In this document: positions 16,945 to 24,988 of the stretch, one piece after another
Numbering within the stretch: position 1 is the stretch's first letter
Layout of the letters: every line of letters starts with the position of its first letter
Position numbers and translations under genes: made by a program
NCBI GenBank assembly: GCA_035763805.1
Contig: DASUAL010000092.1
Location: forward strand, 31,610-95,609
DNA length: 64,000 nucleotides
Reading direction: 5' to 3'
DNA from: DASUAL01 sp035763805
GTDB lineage: Bacteria; Gemmatimonadota; Gemmatimonadetes; Gemmatimonadales; GWC2-71-9
The notes under the pieces: generated by a model
The model's database searches: none
Told to the model about the DNA's origin: nothing
The model's input: only the letters and a program-made list of their open reading frames with translations

Positions 16945-17295
16945 ATGATCCGTACACAATGGGCCCGGCTCCGGGCCGAAGGCAGCGTACCGCTGCGGCG
17001 CGGCGCCTGGTACCGCGTGCTGCGGGTGACCGCTTCCGACGCGATTCTCAACGTGCATGAACGCAGCGTCAACGTTCCGCTCGGCATGCTGCAGATGGCG
17101 TCTCGACCGCCGACCGTGTGGGCGATCGTGCCGCGCCCGGCGAACTCTCGGGTGCCGCAGAGCTGGGGTCCCCGCTATGCCGTGTGCCCGCACTGCCATG
17201 CGCGGGCTCGGCTCCCCCAAGGACCCGTGAACATGCGTTGTAGCCGCTGCAATGGCGTGTTCGACGTCGGGTGGGGGGATTCGTATTTCGCGTAG
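16945..17295 (+). CDS. Small zinc-ribbon protein
   Basis: A 116-aa protein starting after GAGGGAGG. The C-terminal part has a zinc ribbon of MJ0042 type: CPHCHAR, then CSRCNGVF about 18 residues later. The N-terminal half (RGAWYRVLRVT, DAILNVHERSVNVPL) looks like a small beta-barrel. It might bind nucleic acid or act as a regulatory adaptor. No family recognised. Confidence 0.7.
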   Translation: MIRTQWARLRAEGSVPLRRGAWYRVLRVTASDAILNVHERSVNVPLGMLQMASRPPTVWAIVPRPANSRVPQSWGPRYAVCPHCHARARLPQGPVNMRCSRCNGVFDVGWGDSYFA

Positions 17296-17349
17296 TGGCG
17301 GCCGGCGGCGGAGCGGTGCAAGTTGTCGCACCGTTTCGCGGGGACTGTC

Positions 17350-18714
17350 ATGCGCTGGGCTGTGATTCCTCTCGTCCTGCTCCTCGCGGCACCGCTCGGC
17401 GCCCAGGAGCGCATCGTCGTGTTCACGAATGTCAGCGTGGCTCCCATGGACCGCGAGCGCCTGCTCGACGATCAGACCGTCGTGGTGCGCGGCGACCGCA
17501 TCGCCGAGATCGGCCCGGCGGCCGCCATTCGTGCGCCCGCGGGCGCCGTGCGCGTAAACGCGCGCGGCAAATATCTCATCCCGGGCCTCGCCGAGATGCA
17601 CGCGCACGTGCCCGGGCCTCAGGCCGAGCAGCAGCTCGGCGCGGGGTACGCTGAGCGCGTGCTGTTCCTGTATCTCGCGAACGGCGTGACGACGATTCGC
17701 GGCATGCTGGGACACCCCACGCACCTCGTGTTGCGCGAGCGGCTGCGGCGCCACGAGTTGCTCGGGCCCACCCTGTACACCTCCGGGCCGTCGTTCAACG
17801 GCGGCAGCGCGCCCGATCCCGAGACTGCGCGGCGTATGGTGGTGGAGCAGCGGGCGGCGGGCTACGACTTCCTGAAGATCCACCCCGGGCTGTCGCGCGA
17901 GACGTTCGACGCGCTGGCCCGCACGGCGGACAGCGTGGGGATCCGGTTCGCGGGCCACGTACCGGCCGCGGTGGGGCTCGACCGGGCACTCGCGGCCCGC
18001 TACGCCTCGATCGATCACCTGGACGGCTACGTCGAGCGGCTCGCCGGGTGGAGCCCCGGGGGCGAGCCGGCAGGATTCTTCGGTTTCCTCCTCACTGACC
18101 GGGTCGACACCGCGGGGATGTTCGAGCTGGCGCGGCGCACCCGCGAGGCAGGAGTGTGGAACGTGCCGACTCAGGCACTGATGGACGGGTTCGTGAGTCC
18201 CGAGAACCCTGAGACTCTGGGGCGGCGACCGGAGCTGCGCTATCTGTCGAAGGCACTCGTGGCGCAGTGGGTGCAGGCGAAACGCAACGCGCAGGCGCAG
18301 CCCGGCTACGACCGGGACCGCGCGCGGCGCTTCATCGCCCTGCGGGGTCGCCTGATCAAGGCGCTGCACGACGCCGGCGCCGGGCTGGTGCTCGGGTCCG
18401 ACGCGCCGCAGGTGATGAACGTTCCCGGCTTTTCGGCGCATCGCGAGCTCGAGGTGCTCGTCGCGGCAGGCCTCACGCCGTATCAGGCCCTCGCCACCGG
18501 CACCCGCAACGTCGCCGTGTACTTCGGCACGGCCGACCGCGCGGGCACGGTGGAGCCGGGCAAGGTCGCGGACCTCGTGCTCCTGGACGGGAACCCGCTC
18601 GCGGATATCGCGAACACGACGCGGATACGGGGCGTGATGGCGCGCGGGGCGTGGGTGCAGCGGGAAGAGCTCGACCGGCGGCTCGCGGAGATCGCGGCCG
18701 CATGGGGGAACTGA
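17350..18714 (+). CDS. Secreted amidohydrolase-family metal-dependent hydrolase
   Basis: A 454-aa protein of the imidazolonepropionase/prolidase-like amidohydrolases. It has a signal peptide ending AAPLGAQ, the HxH metal motif in AEMHAHVPG, a KIHPG lysine position, AGHVP and IDHLDG histidines, and the terminal Asp in LGSDAPQ. The C-terminal VEPGKVADLVLLDGNPL closes the composite beta domain. Secreted members cleave peptides, dipeptides or lactones. The start MRWAVIPL is chosen as the first Met of the signal peptide. It converges on the DNA ligase gene with 2 nt between stops. Confidence 0.88.
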   Translation: MRWAVIPLVLLLAAPLGAQERIVVFTNVSVAPMDRERLLDDQTVVVRGDRIAEIGPAAAIRAPAGAVRVNARGKYLIPGLAEMHAHVPGPQAEQQLGAGYAERVLFLYLANGVTTIRGMLGHPTHLVLRERLRRHELLGPTLYTSGPSFNGGSAPDPETARRMVVEQRAAGYDFLKIHPGLSRETFDALARTADSVGIRFAGHVPAAVGLDRALAARYASIDHLDGYVERLAGWSPGGEPAGFFGFLLTDRVDTAGMFELARRTREAGVWNVPTQALMDGFVSPENPETLGRRPELRYLSKALVAQWVQAKRNAQAQPGYDRDRARRFIALRGRLIKALHDAGAGLVLGSDAPQVMNVPGFSAHRELEVLVAAGLTPYQALATGTRNVAVYFGTADRAGTVEPGKVADLVLLDGNPLADIANTTRIRGVMARGAWVQREELDRRLAEIAAAWGN

Positions 18715-18716
18715 GC

Positions 18717-20282
18717 CTACCGCCGTTGGGCCGCCCGCTGGTGCAGCTCCCGCACGGTGCCAATCGTGTCGGCATCGGCAGGCCCCTTGTCGGGGCGGTA
18801 GCGCTTGACGCGAGCGAAGCGTAGCGCCAGGCCTCCCGGATACTGCGGGCTCTCCTGGATGTCGTTGAACGCCACCTCCACCACGAGCTCGGGCCGCACG
18901 TAAACCGTGTGAGCGTCGCGCGTGCGCTCGCGCTGGAGCAGCTCCCTCGTCTGCCAGGCGAGCATCTCATCCGTCATCCCTTTGAACGTCTTGCCCAGCA
19001 TCACGAAACCGCCCCCGCCCCCCTCCGAGTCGCGCGCCCCGAGGTGGAGGTTGGAGAGCCAACCGCGCCGGCGGCCGTGGCCCCACTCCGCCGCCAGCAC
19101 CACGAGGTCGAGCGTGTGCGCAGGCTTCACCTTAAGCCACGCCGCCCCGCGCGCCCCCGCCTCGTAACCCGCGCCCAGGGCCTTCGCCATGAGGCCCTCA
19201 TGGCCGGCGGCGATCGCCCGGTCGAAGAACGTTTGCGCCTCGCCCCGCTCAGCCGTCACGATGCGCGGCACGCGGGCGGCGGCCGGGACGACCCGGGCGA
19301 GCACCTCGAAGCGACCGGCGTAGGGCTCGTCCAAGAGCGCGGCGCCGTCGGCGTAGAGGACGTCGAAGAAGAACGACGCGAGGGGCAGCTCGGCGCGCAG
19401 GCGGTCCACGTCCAGCTTGCGCCCGAAGCGGCGCATGGTCACCTGAAACGGAAGAGGGGAGCCGTCCGACCGCAGGACGATGGCCTCGCCGTCGAGGATT
19501 GCCTCACGCACGGGAAGGCGGCGCACCGGTTCCACCACCTCGGGCACGGCCTCCGTCACGTCGTTCAGCTGGCGTGAAAACACGCGAACCTCGTCTCCCG
19601 CCTTATGCACCTGAATTCGGGCGCCGTCGAGCTTGTACTCGAACGCGGCCTCGCCGACGCGCCTGAGGGCGTCTGCGACATCGTCCGCAGCCTGGGCGAG
19701 CATCGGCTGGAGCGGGCGGAGCAGCTGGACGCGGAAGCGCGCGAGCCCCGCGGCGCCCTCGGTGAGCGCGGCGCGCGCTACGGCACCGAGGTCGCCCGCG
19801 AGCATGGCGGCGCGACGGACGGCGTTGGGGTCGAGCTCAGCGGCGCGCGCCACCGCCTCGGTGACAAGCCCCTCAAGGGCACCCTGGCGCAGCTCGCCCA
19901 TCAGGAGACGGACCAGGAACTCCTGCTCTTCGGGGGCCGCGCGCCCCAGGAGCTCGGCGAGCAGCCGCTCCTTTGCCTGGGCCGACCCTTTGCCCGTCGT
20001 CGTCGCCAGGCGCTCGAGGGCCGCGTCCGTCTCGGCGAGCTCGAGGGTTCCCCGGGACCCCGCATCGCCGCCAGCCGCCCGGGAGGTTCGTGCAGCGGCC
20101 AGGGTGGCGTAGCCGATGCCGAGTCTCCCCTGGCGCGGCGCGCCCGAGAGAATACCGATCGCGATCTCGATCTCTTCCGGAGTCGTGCGTTTCAAGAGCG
20201 CCGCGAGCAGCCCGGTCTTTGCGATCCGGCCACTCGTCTCGGCGACCTGACGGGAAGTCTGAACGACGTCTTGGAGGCGCAC
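18717..20282 (-). CDS. ATP-dependent DNA ligase
   Basis: A 521-aa ligase with an N-terminal helical DNA-binding domain (~1-190), the nucleotidyltransferase domain with adenylated Lys K217 in EYKLDGARIQ, the DGE motif (ILDGEA), and a C-terminal OB-fold. Length and layout match the archaeal/LigB-type single-chain enzymes that seal nicks using ATP. Bacteria use NAD-dependent LigA for replication, so this is probably an accessory repair ligase. Start codon GTG. No Ku or polymerase gene is adjacent, so an NHEJ role is not supported. Confidence 0.93.
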   Translation of the reverse strand: MRLQDVVQTSRQVAETSGRIAKTGLLAALLKRTTPEEIEIAIGILSGAPRQGRLGIGYATLAAARTSRAAGGDAGSRGTLELAETDAALERLATTTGKGSAQAKERLLAELLGRAAPEEQEFLVRLLMGELRQGALEGLVTEAVARAAELDPNAVRRAAMLAGDLGAVARAALTEGAAGLARFRVQLLRPLQPMLAQAADDVADALRRVGEAAFEYKLDGARIQVHKAGDEVRVFSRQLNDVTEAVPEVVEPVRRLPVREAILDGEAIVLRSDGSPLPFQVTMRRFGRKLDVDRLRAELPLASFFFDVLYADGAALLDEPYAGRFEVLARVVPAAARVPRIVTAERGEAQTFFDRAIAAGHEGLMAKALGAGYEAGARGAAWLKVKPAHTLDLVVLAAEWGHGRRRGWLSNLHLGARDSEGGGGGFVMLGKTFKGMTDEMLAWQTRELLQRERTRDAHTVYVRPELVVEVAFNDIQESPQYPGGLALRFARVKRYRPDKGPADADTIGTVRELHQRAAQRR

Positions 20283-20304
20283 GCGCGATGAATCCGGGCG
20301 GGGA

Positions 20305-20685
20305 TCAGCCGAACAGCGCGTCGAGCTGCACGACTATCCAGCGCACGGCCGCGAGCGGCCAGAGATACGCGCCGAACAACTCGTGCAGGGGCGAGGCGTA
20401 GGCCCAGTCCCCCATGGCCTGCCGCACGTGTTGCAAGCCGTCGTCCACCGCGATGAGCGCCGCGACCAGGAGCAGCCAGGGGTGGCGCCGCCAGGCGGCC
20501 CAGCCGGCGAGGGCGAGCCCGAGGTACAGGTGGTGCCACTCGTCGAGCCGCACCGGCCGGTGCCCAGCGGTCCCCTGCTGGGATGCGGCCCAGGCCACGG
20601 CGCCGCTCGCAATGGCGATCCCGGCGGCGGCGAGGCGCGCGACCGCTTTCAGAACCAGAAGCCCTTCCGAACGCCCAAACCCCAC
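20305..20685 (-). CDS. Small polytopic membrane protein
   Basis: About 126 aa with three or four hydrophobic segments: AGIAIASGAVAWA, LYLGLALAGWAAW, LLLVAALIAV and the C-terminal LWPLAAVRWIVV. No ATG is available; GTG at 20685 overlaps the end of the POTRA-barrel gene by 37 nt, so the start is uncertain. It lies between that gene and the DNA ligase on the same strand. No family recognised. Confidence 0.55.
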   Translation of the reverse strand: MGFGRSEGLLVLKAVARLAAAGIAIASGAVAWAASQQGTAGHRPVRLDEWHHLYLGLALAGWAAWRRHPWLLLVAALIAVDDGLQHVRQAMGDWAYASPLHELFGAYLWPLAAVRWIVVQLDALFG

Positions 20686-22208
20686 CCGGACCGCGGCGTG
20701 GCGCTCCCGAAGCGGTAGCCCATGGCGAGCTCCGTGACGTCGCTCGCGGCGAAGCGGAGCGGGACGAGACGCACGGCGAGCCCGGCGTTGCCGCCCGCCG
20801 CCTCTCGCCCGGTCGCGTCGCGGGCCCGCGCGTACTCGACGAACGGCGCCACGCCTACCCCGAGCAGCCCGGCGAGCGACTCCCTTACCACCACCCGATC
20901 CTCGACGAGCGTCCACCAGATGCTCGACCCGATGAATGCATGCGGCGCGAAGAGGCGCGGCCCCCGCTGCTCGAACCAGAGGTCGTACGCCCCGGGCGGC
21001 CGGAGCCCGAGCATGCGACCGGCCTCACCGTGCACGATGAGCGTGTGGCCGCCGCGCCCGGTGACCACGGTAACCCGCGCGCGGGCCTGCCCTGAGTCGA
21101 GCGCTCCGGCAGCGTAGCCGCCCCAGGCGTCGAGCTGCAGGGCGGCGTGGCCCGCGGGCCATTGGGCACCGACCCGCGACCGCAGCTCGATGCCCACGCC
21201 GGCGCGCTCGGCGGGGTAGCCCCACGCCTGCGGCGCCGCCCAGACGCCGACGCGGACCGCGGGAGAGAGATCGACGTACTCGGGGCGGCCGTACGTGTTC
21301 AAGCGACGCGTGGTGCGAAACCGGATTGTCGCCAGCTCGAGGCCCGCGCCCGCCGTGGCGGACGTCCCGACGATGTACGGATCGGTGGCGGTAGCGGACC
21401 AGCCTTCCTGGCGCCAACGGGCCCCCGCCCACAGCCGCACGAACCCCCGGCTCGTCGCGTGGGGCGCGTAGGCGATGGTCGCGCGGAGCCGCACGGCGCG
21501 CGCGCGGGAGCCGGCCTCGCTGGTGCGCTCGCCGAAGATCAGCACTCGCTCTTCCACGGCTTCCCCATCGAGCGTCGCGGAGTGCCGTGCGGCCGCCTCG
21601 CGGAACGGCAGCCCCACGAGCCAGGCGGCGTGGCGGCCGTTCGAGAGGCGCGCGTAGCGGGCCCAGACGATCGACCCAGGGAAGCCGAGGTGGCGGGTGG
21701 AGTACTGCAGCGCGACCGCGCCGCGGTCGGGGGTCGAGCGGTAAGAGGCGAAGAGCTGGCTCGCGGTGCCGAGGAAGTTGGCGTCGAACACGCCGGCCTC
21801 CCACGTCGTGTGCGAGCCGATGCGGGTGTAGTCGGCCACCGGCCGGGCGCTCCAGCCGTCGGCGGTGGCGACGCGCAGGGCGAGCAGGCCGTCGGGCCCG
21901 AGGCGCACGGTGTCGAGCCGCACGGCGCGGAACACGCCCAGCTCCCACAGGGCGCGCTCGCTCTCGGCGACCCGCGCGGAATCGTAGCAGTCGCCGGCGC
22001 GCACGAACATCGTCCGGCGGATGACGCCGGGACGGGTGGGGATGTGGAGCGCTGCGGTGAGGCCGCCGCCGGAGACGCCGGCGCTCTCGATCACGACGGT
22101 GTCGATCGTCGCCGCGGCGCGGCATTGCGCCGTACCGGTACCGGGTGCGGCCACGAGCGCCAGGCCCGCGGCGAGGCAAGCGTCAGCGGTCCCCGGGTGT
22201 ACGCGCAC
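20649..22208 (-). CDS. POTRA-containing outer-membrane barrel protein
   Basis: A 519-aa protein with a signal peptide (GTGTAQC-type end), one POTRA-like domain (~35-110: IDTVVIESAGV, then FVRAGDCYDSARVAESERALWELGVFR) and a long beta-strand region ending in the terminal aromatic of GLGVRKGFWF, as barrels inserted by the BAM complex do. Resembles BamA/TamA relatives with a single POTRA, common in Gemmatimonadota. It could insert or export proteins, but partner and cargo are unknown. It follows the FAD oxidase gene, sharing the boundary base at 22208. Confidence 0.75.
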   Translation of the reverse strand: MRVHPGTADACLAAGLALVAAPGTGTAQCRAAATIDTVVIESAGVSGGGLTAALHIPTRPGVIRRTMFVRAGDCYDSARVAESERALWELGVFRAVRLDTVRLGPDGLLALRVATADGWSARPVADYTRIGSHTTWEAGVFDANFLGTASQLFASYRSTPDRGAVALQYSTRHLGFPGSIVWARYARLSNGRHAAWLVGLPFREAAARHSATLDGEAVEERVLIFGERTSEAGSRARAVRLRATIAYAPHATSRGFVRLWAGARWRQEGWSATATDPYIVGTSATAGAGLELATIRFRTTRRLNTYGRPEYVDLSPAVRVGVWAAPQAWGYPAERAGVGIELRSRVGAQWPAGHAALQLDAWGGYAAGALDSGQARARVTVVTGRGGHTLIVHGEAGRMLGLRPPGAYDLWFEQRGPRLFAPHAFIGSSIWWTLVEDRVVVRESLAGLLGVGVAPFVEYARARDATGREAAGGNAGLAVRLVPLRFAASDVTELAMGYRFGSATPRSGWGLGVRKGFWF

Positions 22209-23701
22209 TACACCACCTCTCCGAACATGCGCTTGTAGTGGCGGTACCAGTCGCTCTGGAATCTCTCGTCCCGATCGTAGTGCCGCTTGGCGCGGAGGAA
22301 CTCAGGGAATTGCGGGTAACACGCCTCCACCTGCTCCCGCGTCGCGAACCGATGATAGGTCAAGAAGTAGCTCCCACCGTAGCGCCTCCCCAGGTCGATG
22401 AGATGGCGGAACTCCTGCGCCGAGCGCTCCATGCCCTCCGGGCTGTGGACGACGTGCAGGTTGAAGATCACGCACGCATAGGGCTGCTTGGCCCAGGCGA
22501 GGAAACTCTCGTCGTCACGCTCGATGAGGCGGATCGTGCCGTAGATGAGATCGGTCCGGCGCGCGCGGAACCGTTCACGCACGTCCGTGAGGAAGCGGGC
22601 CAGCGCATCCCGCGGAGCGTACATCTCGGTGATCAGCTCCGTGGCCGGCTCCGACGCACCGAGCCGCGGGGCCAGGGCGCGATGGTAATCGTCGAGGTAG
22701 GTACCAAGCTGGTGCGTGTCCGACCAATAGACCTGTCCCGAGGTGGCGAGGTAGTAGCGCGAATAAGCGTGGAACGCACGCGTACGATCGGCGTGCGCAA
22801 GGTAGATGAGCTCCTTCCAGTCGTCTTCGGACAGTTCTTTCTGTTCCTCCTGCATTGGGGTGCTGGCCGCGACGGGGCGATAACATGAGAAGACCCCCTT
22901 CCGCAGGAAGTCGGGGGAATCGGGGTCCGTGTGGTACTGGAAGTCGCCGTAGGTGAACCCCGCGGCGATGCGCCGCTCGAACGCCGGCATGAGATCCTCG
23001 ATCTCCAGGACCTGCACCTGGCGCTGCACCTTTACTCTGGGCGCGAGGCGCAGGCGGACGGACGTGATCACGCCGAAGAGCCCGTACCCGCCGATCGCGA
23101 GTCGAAACAGCTCGGCGTTCTCCTCGCGACTGCACGTGCGGGGGATCCCGTCGGCGTCCACCAGCACGAACGACTCGACGTCTCCGATGAACGGCTTGAA
23201 CCGCAGGCCGCGGCCGTGCGCGTTCGCCGCCAGCGCACCGCCGATGCTCAAACGGTCGGCTCCGGTCTGCTTCTGCCGGATGCCCCACGGCCGCGCCGCC
23301 CCTTGCTGCGCGTCCAGCAGATAGCGCATCAGCTCGGGCCACTGGATTCCCGCCTCGACGTCGATCAGGCCGCGGGCACCGTCGAAACCGAGCACCCGGT
23401 TCATCGACCCCATATCGACGAGCGTTGTCCCGGTGCCGAACTGTTGCCCTCCCATGGCGTGCCTGCCGCCCGTGATGCTCAGCGGACGGCCCTCCTGCCT
23501 GGCGGTCCGGACGACCTCCACCAGCGCCTCGAGGGAGGCCGGCTTCACGACCCGGTGCACCCGGGTGGCGTTCAGCTGCGAGTGGATGTCGTTGACGACG
23601 ACGCCGGGCGCCGACCCTTCGCTACCGCAGCCATAGGGTGCTAGCGCGATCGCTGCACCGGCGGTAGCGCCCACCTCGAGAAACTCACGCCGCGTCAGCA
23701 T
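22208..23701 (-). CDS. Tat-exported FAD-linked oxidase (aldonolactone-oxidase-like)
   Basis: A 497-aa protein starting MLTRREFLEVGA, a twin-arginine signal. The PCMH-type FAD domain (~45-220) has SITGGRHAMGG, where H81 is at the position used for covalent FAD attachment in VAO/PCMH enzymes, and SIGGALAANAHGRG. The C-terminal cap recalls D-arabinono-1,4-lactone and related sugar/alcohol oxidases. It overlaps the membrane protein gene upstream by 17 nt. The operon suggests a periplasmic or cell-surface flavin oxidase that may deliver electrons to the membrane proteins. Substrate unknown. Confidence 0.85.
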   Translation of the reverse strand: MLTRREFLEVGATAGAAIALAPYGCGSEGSAPGVVVNDIHSQLNATRVHRVVKPASLEALVEVVRTARQEGRPLSITGGRHAMGGQQFGTGTTLVDMGSMNRVLGFDGARGLIDVEAGIQWPELMRYLLDAQQGAARPWGIRQKQTGADRLSIGGALAANAHGRGLRFKPFIGDVESFVLVDADGIPRTCSREENAELFRLAIGGYGLFGVITSVRLRLAPRVKVQRQVQVLEIEDLMPAFERRIAAGFTYGDFQYHTDPDSPDFLRKGVFSCYRPVAASTPMQEEQKELSEDDWKELIYLAHADRTRAFHAYSRYYLATSGQVYWSDTHQLGTYLDDYHRALAPRLGASEPATELITEMYAPRDALARFLTDVRERFRARRTDLIYGTIRLIERDDESFLAWAKQPYACVIFNLHVVHSPEGMERSAQEFRHLIDLGRRYGGSYFLTYHRFATREQVEACYPQFPEFLRAKRHYDRDERFQSDWYRHYKRMFGEVV

Positions 23702-24293
23702 GGAGCCTCCGCAAGCCAAGAAAGAGGAGCCACAGAGCCACTGCTTGGATGAGATGGTACAGCGCGTTGTGATTGAAGTAAGTGGCGTGCAGCGCGATCC
23801 TCGCCTGCTGGACCGCGGCGGCGACGAACATGAGGCCGAGCCCCGCCATGGCGACGAGCATACGCCGCTCCCGCGCGCGTGCATACGCGACGGACAACAT
23901 GACCAACAGAAACACGGCCGCAGGGAGATAGAACACGATGGCGGCGCGGAAATCCTGCGTGATGAACAGCGTGAGGACGGAATAGCCCGCAAACGCCGCG
24001 GCGGCCGCGACCGTGATGCGCCGCGCGGCGGGCGCGGGGAACAGCACTCTCGCCCCGATTGCCCAGGCGCTGAGCGCCGTGACGCCGATCGCGAGCAGGG
24101 TGATGCGCCAGAGGACCGCGTTCCCCAACATTCGGCCGTCCAGGAAGTAGCCGTGGACCGTCCCTCCAGCGAGCGATGCAACGGACGCCGACCCGAAGAA
24201 GAGGGCGTGCTCTCTACGCTGGACCAGGTAGGCGAACAGGGCGCACTCGATCGCGAGCGCGTAGTCCGTGAGCGCGACGTCGGGCTCGGTCAC
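23685..24293 (-). CDS. Polytopic membrane protein (DUF6962-like)
   Basis: A 202-aa protein with about seven hydrophobic segments. The end contains HATYFNHNALYHLIQAVALWLLFLGLRRL, a motif pattern I associate with the DUF6962 family. GTG at 24293 is used because it overlaps the preceding stop in GTGA. Second gene of a three-gene unit with a 94-aa membrane protein and the FAD oxidase. The conserved His/Asn near the end could bind a cofactor or metal. Function unknown. Confidence 0.7.
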   Translation of the reverse strand: MTEPDVALTDYALAIECALFAYLVQRREHALFFGSASVASLAGGTVHGYFLDGRMLGNAVLWRITLLAIGVTALSAWAIGARVLFPAPAARRITVAAAAAFAGYSVLTLFITQDFRAAIVFYLPAAVFLLVMLSVAYARARERRMLVAMAGLGLMFVAAAVQQARIALHATYFNHNALYHLIQAVALWLLFLGLRRLHADAA

Positions 24294-24574
24294 GTTACGG
24301 GGGCGGATGGCCTGGTGTGGTAGTGGCCTACTACGAAGAGGAAAGTCGCGAGCACGCAGTGGAAGAAGCGGCGCCTCGTAAAATCCGTCGCCACCTTCGC
24401 GAGCAAGAGGATGATGAGGACCTGCACGGGAAGCAGGATCGGGTAGGGGATGACACCCGAGTACCATTTCGTCATCGGCGGCAGAAACGGGACCTCGAAC
24501 GCGGCGACCAGCGCCTGCCCGAGCACGCGCAGGACGAACAGAAACAGGAGAGACCAGAGTACGGTCGCGTACAT
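24290..24574 (-). CDS. Small membrane protein
   Basis: A 94-aa protein with three hydrophobic helices (VLWSLLFLFVLRVLG, ILLPVQVLIILLLA, CVLATFLFVVGHY). It opens the three-gene unit ending with the FAD oxidase, overlapping the next gene by GTGA. No family recognised, but the strict coupling makes a real gene likely. Confidence 0.65.
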   Translation of the reverse strand: MYATVLWSLLFLFVLRVLGQALVAAFEVPFLPPMTKWYSGVIPYPILLPVQVLIILLLAKVATDFTRRRFFHCVLATFLFVVGHYHTRPSAPVT

Positions 24575-24988
24575 ACCCGCGGGCCGAATCTACGACAATA
24601 GCTTGCCAGCGTCCTCTACGTGAGCCCCCGAGCCAGATCAGCTCCCCGGGGCCGAGCCAGGACAGCCACGATAATGTGGTGCCGCAGCCACATTTCGCGG
24701 ACGTGTCGTCCCGGAACTCCATAGCGCGTCACGCGTGTCCTTGAGCGGCGTCAAACTTGCTCAAAATCAATGATTGTTGCGAACAAGGCTCGCGGCTTCG
24801 CGAGCCTTTGTGTCCTAGCCTGCCGCGGCGAAGACCGACCGGGATCTCGGGAGAGCGCAGAGCCGAAGGTGGACCCAAGGGGCATCTCACAGCGCCGTGG
24901 CGCTCGCGACGCGAGGCTAAATCCGGCGTTCACGGCGTCGGCCTCCGACCCTCGGGAGGCACAAGCTCTCCGCCCGGCTCGGCCGAGC
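24575..24988. other. Divergent intergenic region before the glycan locus
   Basis: No convincing gene. Near 24755-24780 is an AT-rich patch with the dyad AATCA-A-TGATT, probably a promoter or operator region for the rightward operon. A terminator-like hairpin follows at 24785-24808. The frame of the next gene stays open back to 24770, but this stretch does not read like protein. Confidence 0.5.
24785..24808 (+). terminator. Terminator-like hairpin in the leader of the glycan operon
   Basis: AAGGCTCGCG (24785-24794) and CGCGAGCCTT (24799-24808) form a perfect 10-bp stem with loop GCTT, followed by TGTGT. No rightward gene ends here, so it may act as an attenuator for the downstream operon. Confidence 0.55.

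Noticed and set aside
22208..24181. A 657-codon frame suggesting a membrane domain fused to the FAD oxidase
   Set aside because: The upstream part is the shadow of the separately framed 202-aa membrane protein. The oxidase begins with its own Tat signal at 23701.
24575..24810. A tRNA gene or attachment site, suggested by the stable hairpin
   Set aside because: No cloverleaf, anticodon arm or T-loop sequence could be built, and there is no integrase or flanking direct repeat.
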